Shown: positions 19,067 through 29,578 of the stretch, piece by piece
Layout of the letters: the number at the start of each line of letters is the position of its first letter
Numbering within the stretch: position 1 is the stretch's first letter
Origin: Silene noctiflora
Lineage: Eukaryota; Streptophyta; Magnoliopsida; Caryophyllales; Caryophyllaceae
DNA length: 29,578 nt
Direction of reading: 5' to 3'
Assembly: GCA_009801015.1 (NCBI GenBank)
Contig: VHZZ01008223.1
Location: forward strand, 1-29,578
The notes under the pieces: model-generated
Databases searched by the model: none
Told to the model about the DNA's origin: nothing
Seen by the model: only the letters and a program-made list of their open reading frames with translations
Made by a program: the position numbers and the translations under genes

Positions 19067-21344
19067 TTAAGGTTGGTTTTGAAGAGCCAAGGTCTTCACC
19101 CAAGAAGGCCTAGCCAAGATATTCTTACACCAAGCACTCACATGAGGCTTCTCTTCAAACACCTTCTTCACTTGAGTCCCCATTAAGTAACTCAATAGTG
19201 GCAAGTGATGAAGATCAACTAATGTGAAGGAGTCATCTGCACCCAAATACTTTGACACCGCCAATCGCGCCTCATACACATCCAAGACCTTAACTAACTT
19301 AGCCTCGTTCTCCTCCACCACGCTTGTATCCGTCTGCATTCCAAACATACCCTTGAAAACAAGCTCCCATACAAGTTTGCTGCCCACTGGGTCGAACTGG
19401 TGTGCTTCTACCTCCTCCCATACTAACTGGGCCGCCATTTCGTGCTTCTCCTTGTGAATCAATGAGGTTCCCTCGTTTTGGTGATCGTGTGTGTATGCTA
19501 AGTACTTTGTTATAGCTCTTGATTCTGTTTCAGAATCACTTTTTTGTTACAAATTGGTAATTCAAAAAAATGAAAACAAACAAACTGTGATTAAATAGGA
19601 ATGCACAAATTCAGTCAAAGTTACCAAAAAGCTTGATTTCTCCATCCTCAAGAGCAGGCACTTGACCAAATGGCTGCATTCATACATTTGAAGGAACAAA
19701 TTATAAGTTCATCCAATCATACATCTTCAGAGATTATTTATCTAATACGGATTATGCAATTAATCTACGCTACTTAGTTTACCTTCGTCTCAGTCAATAG
19801 TTATTTCACTTATTTGTTGTGCTTGTAAAATGCCGAGTATAGGGTAAATAACTTTTGATCGGAACACAGAATATTAACTAGCGTTATTATAAATGTTAAT
19901 GAAGCGAAATCGACGTGAAATGATATTGTAATAATATTACCATGACACTGACACATAAAATGTGCCATAATATGGGGTAGAGTTGTTTAATTAACTTGAC
20001 TTTGCATTATCATTATACAACTCCATGTTAATAGGGGACCAAGTCATAAGCACTGATTGAATAATGAATGCCAGATCCACACACTCTGTTTCCAACATGA
20101 CGCATTACCCATATTACTGTTTCAATCTAAATCTAACGTATCCTTCTATTCGGAGATCCCGTAAAGACAATCAATTTTAAAAGAAAATCATTACATCTCA
20201 CGACCATGAATTCTTGGCCATCAAGGTTTTTTAGAGTAACATGAGGGGTATAAATGTACAACTAAAACTCAAAAACATAGTAGCCCCTCATTTCTTAAAT
20301 AGTTTACATATTTGTTACTATATTATAATCTAATAGTCATAGTAAAATATTTAGTACTTGTAATTTTTTTTCTCTTCAAGTTTTATTTTAAATAAAGACT
20401 CGTTATTTTTTGAATTTGGATTATGGTCAAATAAGGCAAGAAGACTCATTAAAATAATGATTGTATTTCTTTTTACTATAAAGTGGTGATCATTTGATGT
20501 GAATCTTGTCACAGTTTTCATTCTAGCAGGTTACTTGCAAGTCAACCTCTTTTCTAGCACAAGGGTAAGATCGTAAGATTATATACCATTCAACCCCTAC
20601 CCTGTAATTTGTGTAACCCCTTAAAACAATGGGATAATATTGTTGTAGTATTTGTTCTTTTCTCGAATCTCAAGAGACAATATATTTGTCCTAAAAAATG
20701 AAAATATTCACGACACAAATGAGAGGCTTTTGAATGGATTTAGTGGATGCATTTGAACTACCTTATATCCTAGAAATAGTCAAAGTTTTGATAAGTAAAG
20801 AAGCACAATAAACAAGTTGGTTTAGTGATTGGGTCTTAGTGGCTTTAATCTCTTAATTTTTCATAGATCCAAATTTTATGCATCCCATCTATAGAATTCT
20901 AAAATTGCCATGACACAAATAAAGATATTTCTAATCCTACTACCTAAAGCTTGTATATAAATATAAAAATGAAATGTATACGTAAAATGAAGAGATGGAT
21001 TAATACTTAAAATTTATGTACTCCATCTAGATCAAATTTTCAAATGGTTGACTTATACATATTTGAGATAGATAATCGGAAGATGACTATATATAGACTC
21101 AAACCTAAAAAAAAAAAAGAAAAATGATAATGTTACAGATAACTATTAGTCGGAGGGTCTGACAAAATATGAATTAAAAAAATAGACATGAACATACGTT
21201 AAGGGCGAGGTAAGGTGGTTGTTTGTGAGCACCAACACCCATGTCAATGGGTACAAACTCAAAATCAAGGTGCTTCTCATAAAGCGCAACCAAGACACGT
21301 TGAGTCGCGGTGGACATTGGGCTTCCATGCACCTTGATCGTCAT
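19067..21344 (-). CDS. GSTF: Phi-class glutathione S-transferase, copy 2 (three exons)
   Basis: Exons on the minus strand: 21344-21198 (147 bp), 19673-19625 (49 bp), 19524-19067 (458 bp), joined 654 bp, 217 aa, all GT-AG. It starts MTIKVHGSPMSTATQRVL (Ser11 likely catalytic), then PFGQVPALEDGEIKLF and ESRAITKYLAY at the glutathione site. The C-terminal domain includes EVEAHQFDPVGSKL and DLHHLPLLSYLMG. Exon sizes and sequence match copy 1 closely, so the pair arose by tandem duplication. Intron 1 is about 1.5 kb here against 0.4 kb in copy 1. A TATA-like tataaatt lies about 75 bp before the ATG (21418-21425). All expected motifs are intact, so it is probably functional, with a role as for copy 1. 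Confidence 0.93.
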
Positions 21345-21425
21345 TTTGAGATGTTATTAGTGGATTATTATGTAATGTAATGAAATGAGATAATCAACGT
21401 ATTTTAGGAGGGGTGGAATTTATAG

Positions 21426-21760
21426 ATGTTGAATTAGTATATAGTTTTGTGACATTATTATTTAATTCCCACCATTATAGTGTATAGTATATTAGTATAT
21501 TCGTTTCCTTGAATGAGTTGTTTTAGCATGTACTATGGACGACTAATTTTTTAATATTGGTTGACTTTTTAATGGAGTGGAACTTGTTAAGATGTTACAT
21601 CTTAATTGGTTTTCAAAACGTGGATACGTATACTCTGACGTTGATTGGAGAAAACTTCTTGATTTCTAATACTTGGGTCGGACTTGCGAGAGGAAAGTTG
21701 TTCAACATCGGGAAAAATAAGGAGCTTATGACATGTTTATAAAGGATTCCACCCACCACT
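21426..21760. other. Intergenic stretch, possible TRIM/LTR-like relic
   Basis: A segment with caacatcgggaaaa (21698-21712), a TATA-like tttataaag and a following purine-rich stretch recalls promoters of small terminal-repeat retrotransposons. No terminal repeats were found, so this is only a resemblance. Confidence 0.2.
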
Positions 21761-22545
21761 TATTAACAAGGCCTTGTGCTTTTGGACTTAAGTGAGGACA
21801 AAATAACAGCCCAAAGGTGCACATCCCATCTTATTGAGATTGTGTTACGATGGTGGCGGGTCGGGTTGTTATAGGGTCGATCAAATATTGAGAAGTTATC
21901 GTACCTTTTTGCTTCAGCAACGGGGAGACTTGTGTTCATGTTATGCGAGATTGTGAGTAGGGAGATGGGTCATGGGAGAGACTTAGAATGCCGCGGTCGG
22001 AGAAATTCAGGGAGAAAAGGATTGTAGTGTGCGGGGCAATGGAGAGGTGAGGAGATGGTGGGATCCGATAGTAGGGGAGTTTAAAATCAATGTTGATGTT
22101 GGTATCATCAAGGGGGTGGGAATTGGAGCGGTTTGCAGGGAGGCAATGGGCAAGGTGGTGTGGTCAGTTCCGATCCAGAGGCCTGAATGGATGCGAAGAT
22201 AGGGGAAGCGGAAGCGATTCTTGTTGGTCTCCATGAATCTCAGATGGTCGGAAGCTGTGAAGTGATCATCGAAAGTGATTGCATAAGGGTTATTGAGGAC
22301 CTGAAGTAATAAAAACAGGAAGAGACGATTTTAATTAGTTTATGAGGACATGTTTGCAATTTGTGGTTATTTTCGTTCAGTTTTTTTTTATTTTGTTCGT
22401 AAAGGGTAATAAGGTAGCACATAATCTAGCTCATTTTAGCCCTTGATGTTATGAATCTATGATAGGCGTTGATGGGTTGAGGATCTTCCCCTAAATATTG
22501 TGAATGTTGCCTCGATCGATATTGATTTAATGCATTAACTCCTTT
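21760..22545 (+). mobile_element. LINE-type RNase H domain remnant
   Basis: The domain reads FKINVDVGIIKGVGIGAVCRE (Asp codon 22095), AEAILVGLHESQ preceded by the Glu codon at 22205-22213, and IIESDCIRVIEDLK (Asp codon 22277). The D-E-D catalytic residues of the RNase H family are therefore present. FVKGNKVAHNLAHFSP follows near 22395, then WVEDLPLNIVNV near 22470, the usual end of plant LINE ORF2. A stop after WMRR and frame changes show decay. No poly-A tail or target duplication was found. Confidence 0.65.
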
Positions 22546-23648
22546 GGGTTTCTTTCAAAATATAATTATAAACTTGATGGTAGCTTAGTCGTCACGCCCA
22601 ATCAAACACATTTATAATCTCAACAAAAAACTAACAAATGGTTAAGTCGAGGTCGATCCATGAGACGTTTCTAAGTCTATTTATTTCGATTTATGCAAGT
22701 GTCACGATTTGTAGACTGGGTTTTAAACTACACTAATGAACTTGAGCAATAACAACAAGATGTAAACAAATTAATGAAAGCACTAGGGCGTTATGGGTTC
22801 GTAGGAGTAATCAAAGGGTAGGAGTAATCAAAGGGTTCTACACATATATGAGTCTAAATTGGGTCAATGTTATAGTCGGAATATGGACCGTGGCTCTCGA
22901 TCTATGACACTACCTACATCGAGTCGGGTTAGCTCTCGCGTAACCCCATTCTACCTACCAACATAGTGCATGGTCTAACAATTCCTAAGGCTCTCGATCT
23001 TATAGGAGTGTTGAATAGATAGAGATTCATACAAGTTTGTCAATCAAGCATTTCATCAAACACTTAGTATGCACTAGTTGAAACAATCAAACCACAACAA
23101 TTAATCCACTTTGAAAGAGTCAACAAGTATAAATTCTACCATTTAATCATCCCCTACTCCCCCATTAACCCTAGCAAGGTTACTACTCACTAATCATCAT
23201 GGGAACTATGCTAATAACAACAACAAACAAAGAGACTAACTAAGCATGATGATATGAAGCAAGTAATAACAAATGATTAAGGAGAGATAAGAAATTTACC
23301 AATTTGTAAAGTAAAGATGAACATAAAAAAAAGGTTGATCCTTGCATAAAGATGGAGACTTGTCGCGTAGTCTTCAAATACATACCCAAGGAATCCAAGT
23401 GTAAACTATTGAAGATGTAAATTAAACGAACAATTATTGAAAGATTAAAGTGCTTTGTGGAAAGATTAAAGACTACTCAACTCCTAATCTAAGAGAGTAT
23501 TCTAATCTAATGGGGCTTCCTGTGTCTAATAAAGCATTTTTCCTGAATTAGTACAAATAGGGTATTTATATGTGTTACACGATTAGGGCTTAAATGAAAG
23601 AATGGCTCACTAAGAGAGTCCATTGTCGTGCTAGACCCAAAGCAGCTC

Positions 23649-24953
23649 TGTAACACCCCCACTTACCAATGAGCCTTAACTAGACCTTCCCCAGGAAGTA
23701 AGGTGTTACCATCTCGGTTTCTCCAGATAAGAATATCAAATTGACAATAAAAGAACATTTATTACTTCGTTTACAAGGTACAACGAAAACTCTAAGAGAA
23801 ACTACAACACTTATACAAAAGAGATACAACTACTGAAACTATATCATCCGACTACTGACTCGATGTCACGTGATCTCCCCAGCCCAGCAAACACATCCAG
23901 CTTGCACCAACACAAACACCTGAAAAGTACATCTGCTCACCATTGCCAATCACATCAATGGATCACCGTAGACAAAGACAACAAAGAGAACACTACAAAC
24001 ACCACACAAGGTTAGTAACAGAAAAACATAAAGTACAAGGCAAACATTACACAAGTAAGTAATAACGAATGCATACTTCCTTCCTCACACCAAAGCCATC
24101 ACCACATCAATCAAACCCGATACCCATTACAACGAGTGACCTGCATCGCCAGTGACAACCCGCAGGTCTTTCCACCTCGGTCCCGCTCATCGCAACAAGC
24201 GTACCCATATCATTAATGTGCACATCCCCCTTGTGATAGGACTCACAAGGGGCGAACATGGGGGTGAAGACCATTCCCGACGATGGCTCCACAATCCACA
24301 CAGAAAACCACGCTTATACCGTCCATAACCCTCACAAGACCATCCACATACACACAATAAGATCACCATATTTAGACAAAACAAAGACTAGGAATTGATC
24401 AGACATTAACTGAAACTGAGTAGAGAAACCCTACATTTTCGCTATTCCATAGAAATGCATCAATCACATCATGTCTAGCAAGAATCCACATCGTCTCCTA
24501 CAACACAATTACACCCTATTACTATACTAACAAAATTGATCTAAGACAACTAACAAGTACCCACAAACTTACCTTGAAGGCACACAGGTGTCGATGACGA
24601 CGACGACTCCGTGCGATGACTTCAAACGTAGGTTAACGATCTCCCCGGATAAGGTCCATGGTCAAGTAGTTATTTGGGGTAGTAAGAGGTGGGAGGCTTT
24701 TGGAGAAAAATAAATTAGGTTTAGGAAATGATAAAACACAAGGCGGAAAAGACTTAAGTCGTAACCTCCGCGTATTAACATAATACGCTGTCAGACGTGA
24801 ACTCGGTCGAGTATGGGACATACTCGGCTGAGTAGGCTCTACTACGTCGAGTACCTCTTTAGGAAAGTAATATAACTCATTCGTCCACCTCTTACTAAGG
24901 GTCCCCTATGGTCAATAGGTCAAATAACAGTCTCTAATAAGGCGGGTATTACA
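23649..24953 (-). mobile_element. Solo LTR (LTR2), probably Ty3/gypsy, nested
   Basis: It starts TGTAACACCCCC at 23649 and ends GGGTATTACA at 24953, with perfect 5-bp duplications agctc at 23644-23648 and 24954-24958. It has no internal region. It shares the terminal motifs, the block at about 24211-24228 and a palindrome array (24800-24854) with LTR1 and LTR3, but little else aligns by eye. It is therefore a related but distinct family. Its insertion into the older segment is younger than that segment. Confidence 0.85.
24227..24252. other. Perfect 10-bp hairpin in LTR2
   Basis: Arms ccccttgtga and tcacaagggg enclose the loop taggac. It sits directly next to the block shared by the three LTRs. 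Confidence 0.75.
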
Positions 24954-25469
24954 AGCTCATGGGGATTGGCCTGGAGAGGTCATCCCTGTCCATTAGCTCG
25001 TGCAATCTCGGACTTGACTCGCTCGAGCTGGAGTTTGACTCGCTCGAGTCACTAGCTGGCTCGCTCGAGTCTACTGTGTTTTCTCCCTTTTTTATCCTTG
25101 TTGCCCCACAACTCGTGGGGATTGGCTTTGGGTCGTTTTATTAATTCCACGGGTTCGTGATGCTTCGCCTTCTCTTCATGCTAATCCTTTAGACTCGCCA
25201 ACTAGCTCCAAATGTGCCCAAAGGACGGGAATTCAGCCACTTTTAGCTAATTTCCTACAAAACGTATAGAAATGTACTAGGAAAGCGAATATGAAGATAT
25301 TGACTAGGTAAATGGCTGCGAAAGACTGTAGTAGCATGCAAAATGAGGTTGGTTAAGAGGTTAAAAGTGCGTAAATAACGACCACATCAAAACTTATACC
25401 GTGCAACTCTAAACCTAAAACAACATGGTAATGTAAGCAGTAAGTAGATTATGCATCCAATATATTGTC

Positions 25470-25755
25470 ACCACTTGTACTTTATGAGCATTATAATAAA
25501 GTTTTCGAGTTCTGTTTTAAAAATTATGAGTTTTATTATAAAGTTTCTGAGTTTATTCACTTAAACATTAAGTTCAAAAAATTACAATAAAACTCAAAAA
25601 CATTACATATAAACTTAGTTAAATCTGAGTTTTGACAGGAAAAAAAAATTAAAATCTAACTTATAAACTTTAATAAACTCAAAAAAAAAAAAAAAATACA
25701 CATGTGCTCAAAAACAAATAAAGTTTGAGGTAGTATGCTCAGAAAAAAATACACA
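25470..25755. repeat. AT-rich foldback-like stretch
   Basis: accacttgtactttatgagca at the left resembles the inverse of tgctcaaaaacaaataaagt (shortened) near 25705-25737. The middle is rich in gagttt and aaactc motifs. It could be a decayed MITE, but the inverted repeat is loose. The right arm is seen again after the Helitron, at 26358-26388. Confidence 0.35.
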
Positions 25756-26356
25756 TCCATATACTAATAAGAGAATAAAATTGTCTTAATTTTCCCTCCA
25801 AAATACATATAGCTAAGTAAGAAAAAAAGTGAAAATTTCTTTCTTTTAAATTATTATCTTTTCAATAAATATATTTTTATAATTAAAATCTAATTTTTTT
25901 TATTAAATTCATAATTTTGATATTTTTATTAAAATAAAAAAATTGTATTTAACTATAAATTATAAGTTGTTAAATTTTTCAGTGATGCAATAATTATTAC
26001 TTTAAAAAATAACTAACTTGGCACATACTTACAAATATATTCATGACAAAAAAAAATCATTAGAATAATTGGAGAGAATTTATAAAAAAAAATTCATTAA
26101 AAAAATTGGAGAGAATTTATAAATGAAATCCTTAGTTTTATGGTAAAAAAATATTTTCATAAAAATACACTTTTCATAACTTTACTTAATTCCGTTTGAG
26201 TAGTTTTCTATTTGAATTTTTTTTGTTTTATATCAAAATACAATGGGATGAAATATTAAATATTATGGTGTAAATTTAAAATGTATAAATAATACACTAA
26301 AAATAAAATTAAAAATCTCTATATACCGCACATGCATTGCGCGAGATCTATACTAG
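25756..26356 (+). mobile_element. Helitron-like non-autonomous element, about 601 bp
   Basis: It begins TCCATATACTAATAA after an A and ends CTAG before a T, as Helitrons do. A small hairpin (cgca...tgcg, near 26329-26343) lies about 10 bp before the CTAG end. The interior is AT-rich with no coding frame. No terminal repeat or target duplication is present, as expected for the family. Confidence 0.65.
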
Positions 26357-26562
26357 TATGCATAAAAACAAATAAAACTTGAGGTAACACATCCGATCTA
26401 TACTATAATACACATCTCATATAATTGATTTGAATTGTTAATTACTCAATTCAGTATCAATTGACCCAAGCGCTAGTGTTGACTCAATAAAAGGTAATCC
26501 TATAACTCCAACTACTCGATCGATCTTTACCCCAGTCGAAACTAACCCGAATAACCTGATTA

Positions 26563-28275
26563 TGTAGCATCCCGTAGTTCATAAGGCTGACACTCGGCCG
26601 AGTGGAGCTCACTCGACCGAATAACATCTGCTTAATCGTGAAAGTTTCTGATGTTGGGTCACTCGACCGAGTGAACCGAGCACTCGACCGAGTGACCTGT
26701 CGCTGTCACGAGAATCACGTGTAAGCTTATTAGGTGGACCTTATCTTTTAAACCCCTTTTCATATTCCCCCCCCCCTCATTTCCCTCTAATCCTTATAAT
26801 CTAATCACAAAAAAAAAAAAAAAAAAAATCCCCCAAAAATCCTCCATAACCTTATCCCTCAAGATCTCACCCCACCTTTGAAGATTTACACTCAAGTTTC
26901 ATCCTTTTGCATTTGTTTACATTTGTAAGTTAATATTTATCCTTTTTCCTTTACTTATTTTGTTAGTAAACCCTAGTTTTTGGGAGAGTGGTCTTATGAG
27001 AATTTAATTAGGGTTTTGGTTAATTAACGGGGTTACTTAAGGGTTAATTAGTATTGTTATTGTTGTAGGATATGGTTGTTATAAGTATTACTTGTATGGT
27101 TGTTATAAGTATTACTTTATTAATTATAGGATGTGGCTTCTTATTGGAGGATTAGTCATTAGTGTGCTTGCTTGTGCTAATTGGAGTATGCTAAAAGGTA
27201 GGTTAATCCTACTCAATTTCAATAATATGAATGTTGTATGTGTTGTGGTTGATGTTGTAATTAGACTCACATGAATGAAACATTTGCATTATTACATGAT
27301 TAGTGGTTAATTGCATCATTAAGGGGATAATTACAATGGTTGGATTGCATTATAACATGTATGTGGAAATGTGTATTAGTTTCTTGTTGGCATAATCGTA
27401 TCATATCATGATGATTGGGTAATTGATGGGTAGTCTCATATTGTGGGTGAAAATGCATTATAACATGAGAACGAGCAATTTTTTATATGAGTATGTTTGA
27501 CATGTCGAGATTCATAATCCATGAGATGGTAGCATAATTGGCATATTATGTGTATGTTGCGATATATGTGTTTGTGGTGGATATTTGAGGTTTTTGGAGG
27601 AGTTGTGGTGGTGGTACTCGTTGTTGTGGAGACGTAAGGCGGTTGGGAGACCGTCTTACGCTCGGGTCGCCTCTTGGAGCTTCCCACTCAAAGAGGGATG
27701 TGCACATTAATGGCTTGAGTTATAGAGGGACACGTGTGGTTGAGACACGTCGTCAGGCAGGGGTTCCGGTTAGCGCCCGGAATCGGTACCATGGGTGTGT
27801 CCCGAATACCTTTTTACAGACTGTGGTCTGGCTATTTTATGGATGGTGCGGCGGTGCCGTCACCGGGTTGTGGGTACCGTGGGTGTGTCCCTGGTATCGC
27901 AGTGTTGGTTGCGGAGTTGTGATGTTTGGAGACATGTCATTTTGCATTCATCTTGCATTTCATAATCATGTCTATTGTCTTTGTATGATTGTTTATATTA
28001 TCGAAACTAACCGTGTGTTGGATGTGTAAATTGTCACCTATTTCCGGGGTGGCTTGTTTCGATCCATATGATATTTTCTATCATATGGGGAAAAGTTGTT
28101 TACAGGTTGTGTTTAGTATTACACGGGAGACTGGACGAGTTCCAGGCTTTGGAGTCGAGTCACATAGATGACATAGTTGGTAGATGAGTTGTATAATATA
28201 TAGTTCGCTTTTATTATTCTTTTATCACGTATGTAAACCACTAAACTTGTCTTTTATATTAAATTTTGTGGACAT
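26563..28275 (+). mobile_element. LTR copy (LTR3), related to LTR1, opposite orientation
   Basis: It starts tgtagcatcccg at 26563, equivalent to the right end of LTR1 read on the other strand. It is then recognisable against LTR1 through blocks at 27195-27225 (aaaggtaggttaatcctact), 27634-27712 and 28030-28095 (ttgtcacctatttccggggt). Homology fades near 28275 and I see no matching terminus or target duplication, so the copy looks incomplete. It contains a palindrome array at 26590-26696 and runs of C and A near 26767 and 26809. It is old. Confidence 0.65.
27634..27659. other. Hairpin in LTR3
   Basis: Arms gtaaggcggt and accgtcttac enclose the loop tgggag. It is the counterpart of 4983-5008 with one pair changed on both sides (G-C against A-T). 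Confidence 0.65.
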
Positions 28276-29578
28276 GGTCCACTCGCGCGTTGGAGAGTTT
28301 GAGGCGGCGGCACTTCTCCCACAGAACTTTGTGTTGACAAAGCACGTCATGGGCCGTTACCGATTTGAAAGGCATTGAAACCGGTGAATGGTTTGAACAA
28401 TCCTGCATTTGTGGAGTCGCCACCAATTTTTGTGGATAATTGGATCCGCTTGAATACTTCGTATCATGTCAAGACAAAAAGTAATGACATGAACACTAAG
28501 AAATTCGCCACCCTTAGCATTCCATGTCTAGAATGACTCTCGTGATGCCAATGAACACTGATGTTCACAAATATCTGAGTAAGGGGTGAGGGTACATATT
28601 AAGAAGCTCCTATTAGAACACCTAATCTCGCCCGCCTCGATAGCGGTCTCTACTAATGATCAGGGAATGTCATTTATATTCGATATGTTTTTCGTTCAAA
28701 TGCATGCAATGCAACAAGCAATTGATTAATCCTAACATGCAAATTAAACTAAGTCGGTTAACACATAAATTTAATAAACAATTAAGTCATAGTGAAAGAT
28801 TTATATTCATTACATGTGAATAAGACAGATAAATAAATCATACAAGATGAAATAAATTATAAAGAAATAAAATTACAAAAGGATGAACGAATCTATGCCA
28901 TAAACATGCTTAAAAAGGGTTTTAGGAAATAAATGAAACAAAATAAATAAAAAATAGTAAGTACGTCGAAACAGTGGTAATACAGATAATAGTTAATTAT
29001 AAACTAATTAGAATAACTACGTCAGAGCGAGACGAGTTCAGAGGCAGAAGTTAACCTAGAACAGGCGCAACATATGATGCGTCCTCTGGAAGAGGCACAT
29101 CATCTTGAGCGACTGTTCTTGAGTTGGATTCTGGCTGTGAAAGTCAGACTCGCGGGTTATTATCGTTCATTGGTTAGTTTAGGTGTATTAATTGATATCA
29201 GACTCGAATTAAAGTGATTTAATAGATTATACATAAATAAAAGATCGCCATAGAACGGGAAATATATACAAAAGTCGAATCTTAATGATTTGATATGGGA
29301 AAATCGAACCATTGAAAATCCGAGTTTAGAATTAATGACAAAAACCCGCAAATATTGAATTACATGGGATTTAAGTCGAAAGATAAAATAAAAGAATTTG
29401 GAAACTAGAATTTATGAAAGAAAACGAAATAAAACGAAAAAGACGAAACAATTAATACTCGAGAAAGAAGAAGAAGAGCAGCAACATACAAGGTGAAGGA
29501 AATCTTGACTCTCAAGATAGAACATATCCAGAATATGTAAATATTTAATTTAGTCATAAAATTAAATCGGATCTTATG
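28276..29578. other. Unclassified retroelement-like sequence, no gene
   Basis: The stretch ggagtcgccaccaatttttg at 28414-28433 and the region after it resemble non-coding parts of plant LTR retrotransposons as I remember them, but I cannot assign a family. From about 28690 the sequence is AT-rich, with a GC-richer patch at 29030-29110. No coding frame, terminal repeat or RNA gene is visible. Confidence 0.3.

Larger units (their letters stand above)
22580..25400 (-). mobile_element. Old LTR-like retroelement segment, split by a solo LTR
   Basis: Read on the minus strand, the right part (25400-24954) holds CTCGAGCGAG motifs. After the inserted LTR, the left part carries a TATA-like atataaatacc near 23570. 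It then runs on as a leader-like stretch ending catggatcgacctcgactta near 22645 and a short tract near 22585. This order resembles the LTR and leader of Athila/Tat-type Ty3/gypsy elements, whose leaders I recall as sharing a gatcgacc motif. Neither end nor a coding region is identified. It is a fossil with family uncertain. Confidence 0.35.

Noticed and set aside
10889-21344. Ran-TSPO-RALF-GST group as a functional gene cluster
   Set aside because: Different families, separate promoters and unrelated roles. Only the two GSTs are related, by tandem duplication.
26760-26830. C and A homopolymer runs as possible assembly error or LINE tail
   Set aside because: They lie inside LTR3 with no LINE coding sequence or duplication next to them. 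The run lengths may still be imprecise.
1-29578. Search for CRISPR arrays, tRNA or rRNA genes, operons and bacterial-type sites
   Set aside because: None seen. Tandem repeats here lack spacer structure and the window is plant nuclear DNA.

Overview
The window is plant nuclear DNA, from a eudicot. Five host genes are recognisable: a Ran GTPase (GT-AG introns), an intronless TSPO, a RALF peptide and two tandem phi-class glutathione S-transferases. They lie in AT-rich DNA packed with several classes of transposable element. The CTCG/CGAG-rich long terminal repeats remind me of Caryophyllales repeats, but that placement is a weak inference from memory.

Positions 1 to about 7660 are a decayed Mutator-like element (MULE). 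It holds a plant-mobile-domain (PMD) gene on the plus strand and a MULE transposase on the minus strand. A small unrecognised minus-strand gene with its own TATA box sits between two blocks of a 40-bp tandem array. Both ends carry inverted subterminal repeats. A 1.7-kb solo LTR with a perfect 5-bp target duplication sits inside the transposase gene, between the codons for the second catalytic Asp and the Glu.

Positions 7660-10703 hold a 180-bp inverted-repeat MITE and a 5'-truncated L1-type LINE. The LINE has a 36-A tail and a perfect 13-bp target duplication, and it landed about 70 bp upstream of the Ran TATA box.

Positions 10750-21430 are the gene island: Ran (+, 8 exons, 221 aa), TSPO (-, 191 aa), RALF (-, 102 aa), GSTF copy 1 (-, 3 exons) and GSTF copy 2 (-, 3 exons). 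Their functions (nuclear transport, stress-linked membrane protein, secreted signalling peptide, detoxification) are unrelated except for the GST pair. Nothing suggests a gene cluster in the metabolic sense. GSTF copy 1 holds a 95-bp exact duplication around a single N, which looks like an unmerged assembly overlap. The N at 2806 has the same signature with an 81-bp duplication.

Positions 21430-29578 are nested repeats: a LINE RNase H remnant, an old LTR-like segment split by a 1.3-kb solo LTR with a 5-bp target duplication, a Helitron-like element of about 600 bp, a third LTR of the same superfamily in the opposite orientation, and unclassified retroelement-like sequence to the end. The three LTRs differ widely but share arrays of CTCG/CGAG palindromes near one end, an invariant short block and adjacent hairpins.

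I found no clear new biological system. The most unexplained items are the promoter-bearing small gene inside the MULE and the conserved palindrome and hairpin architecture of the LTRs.
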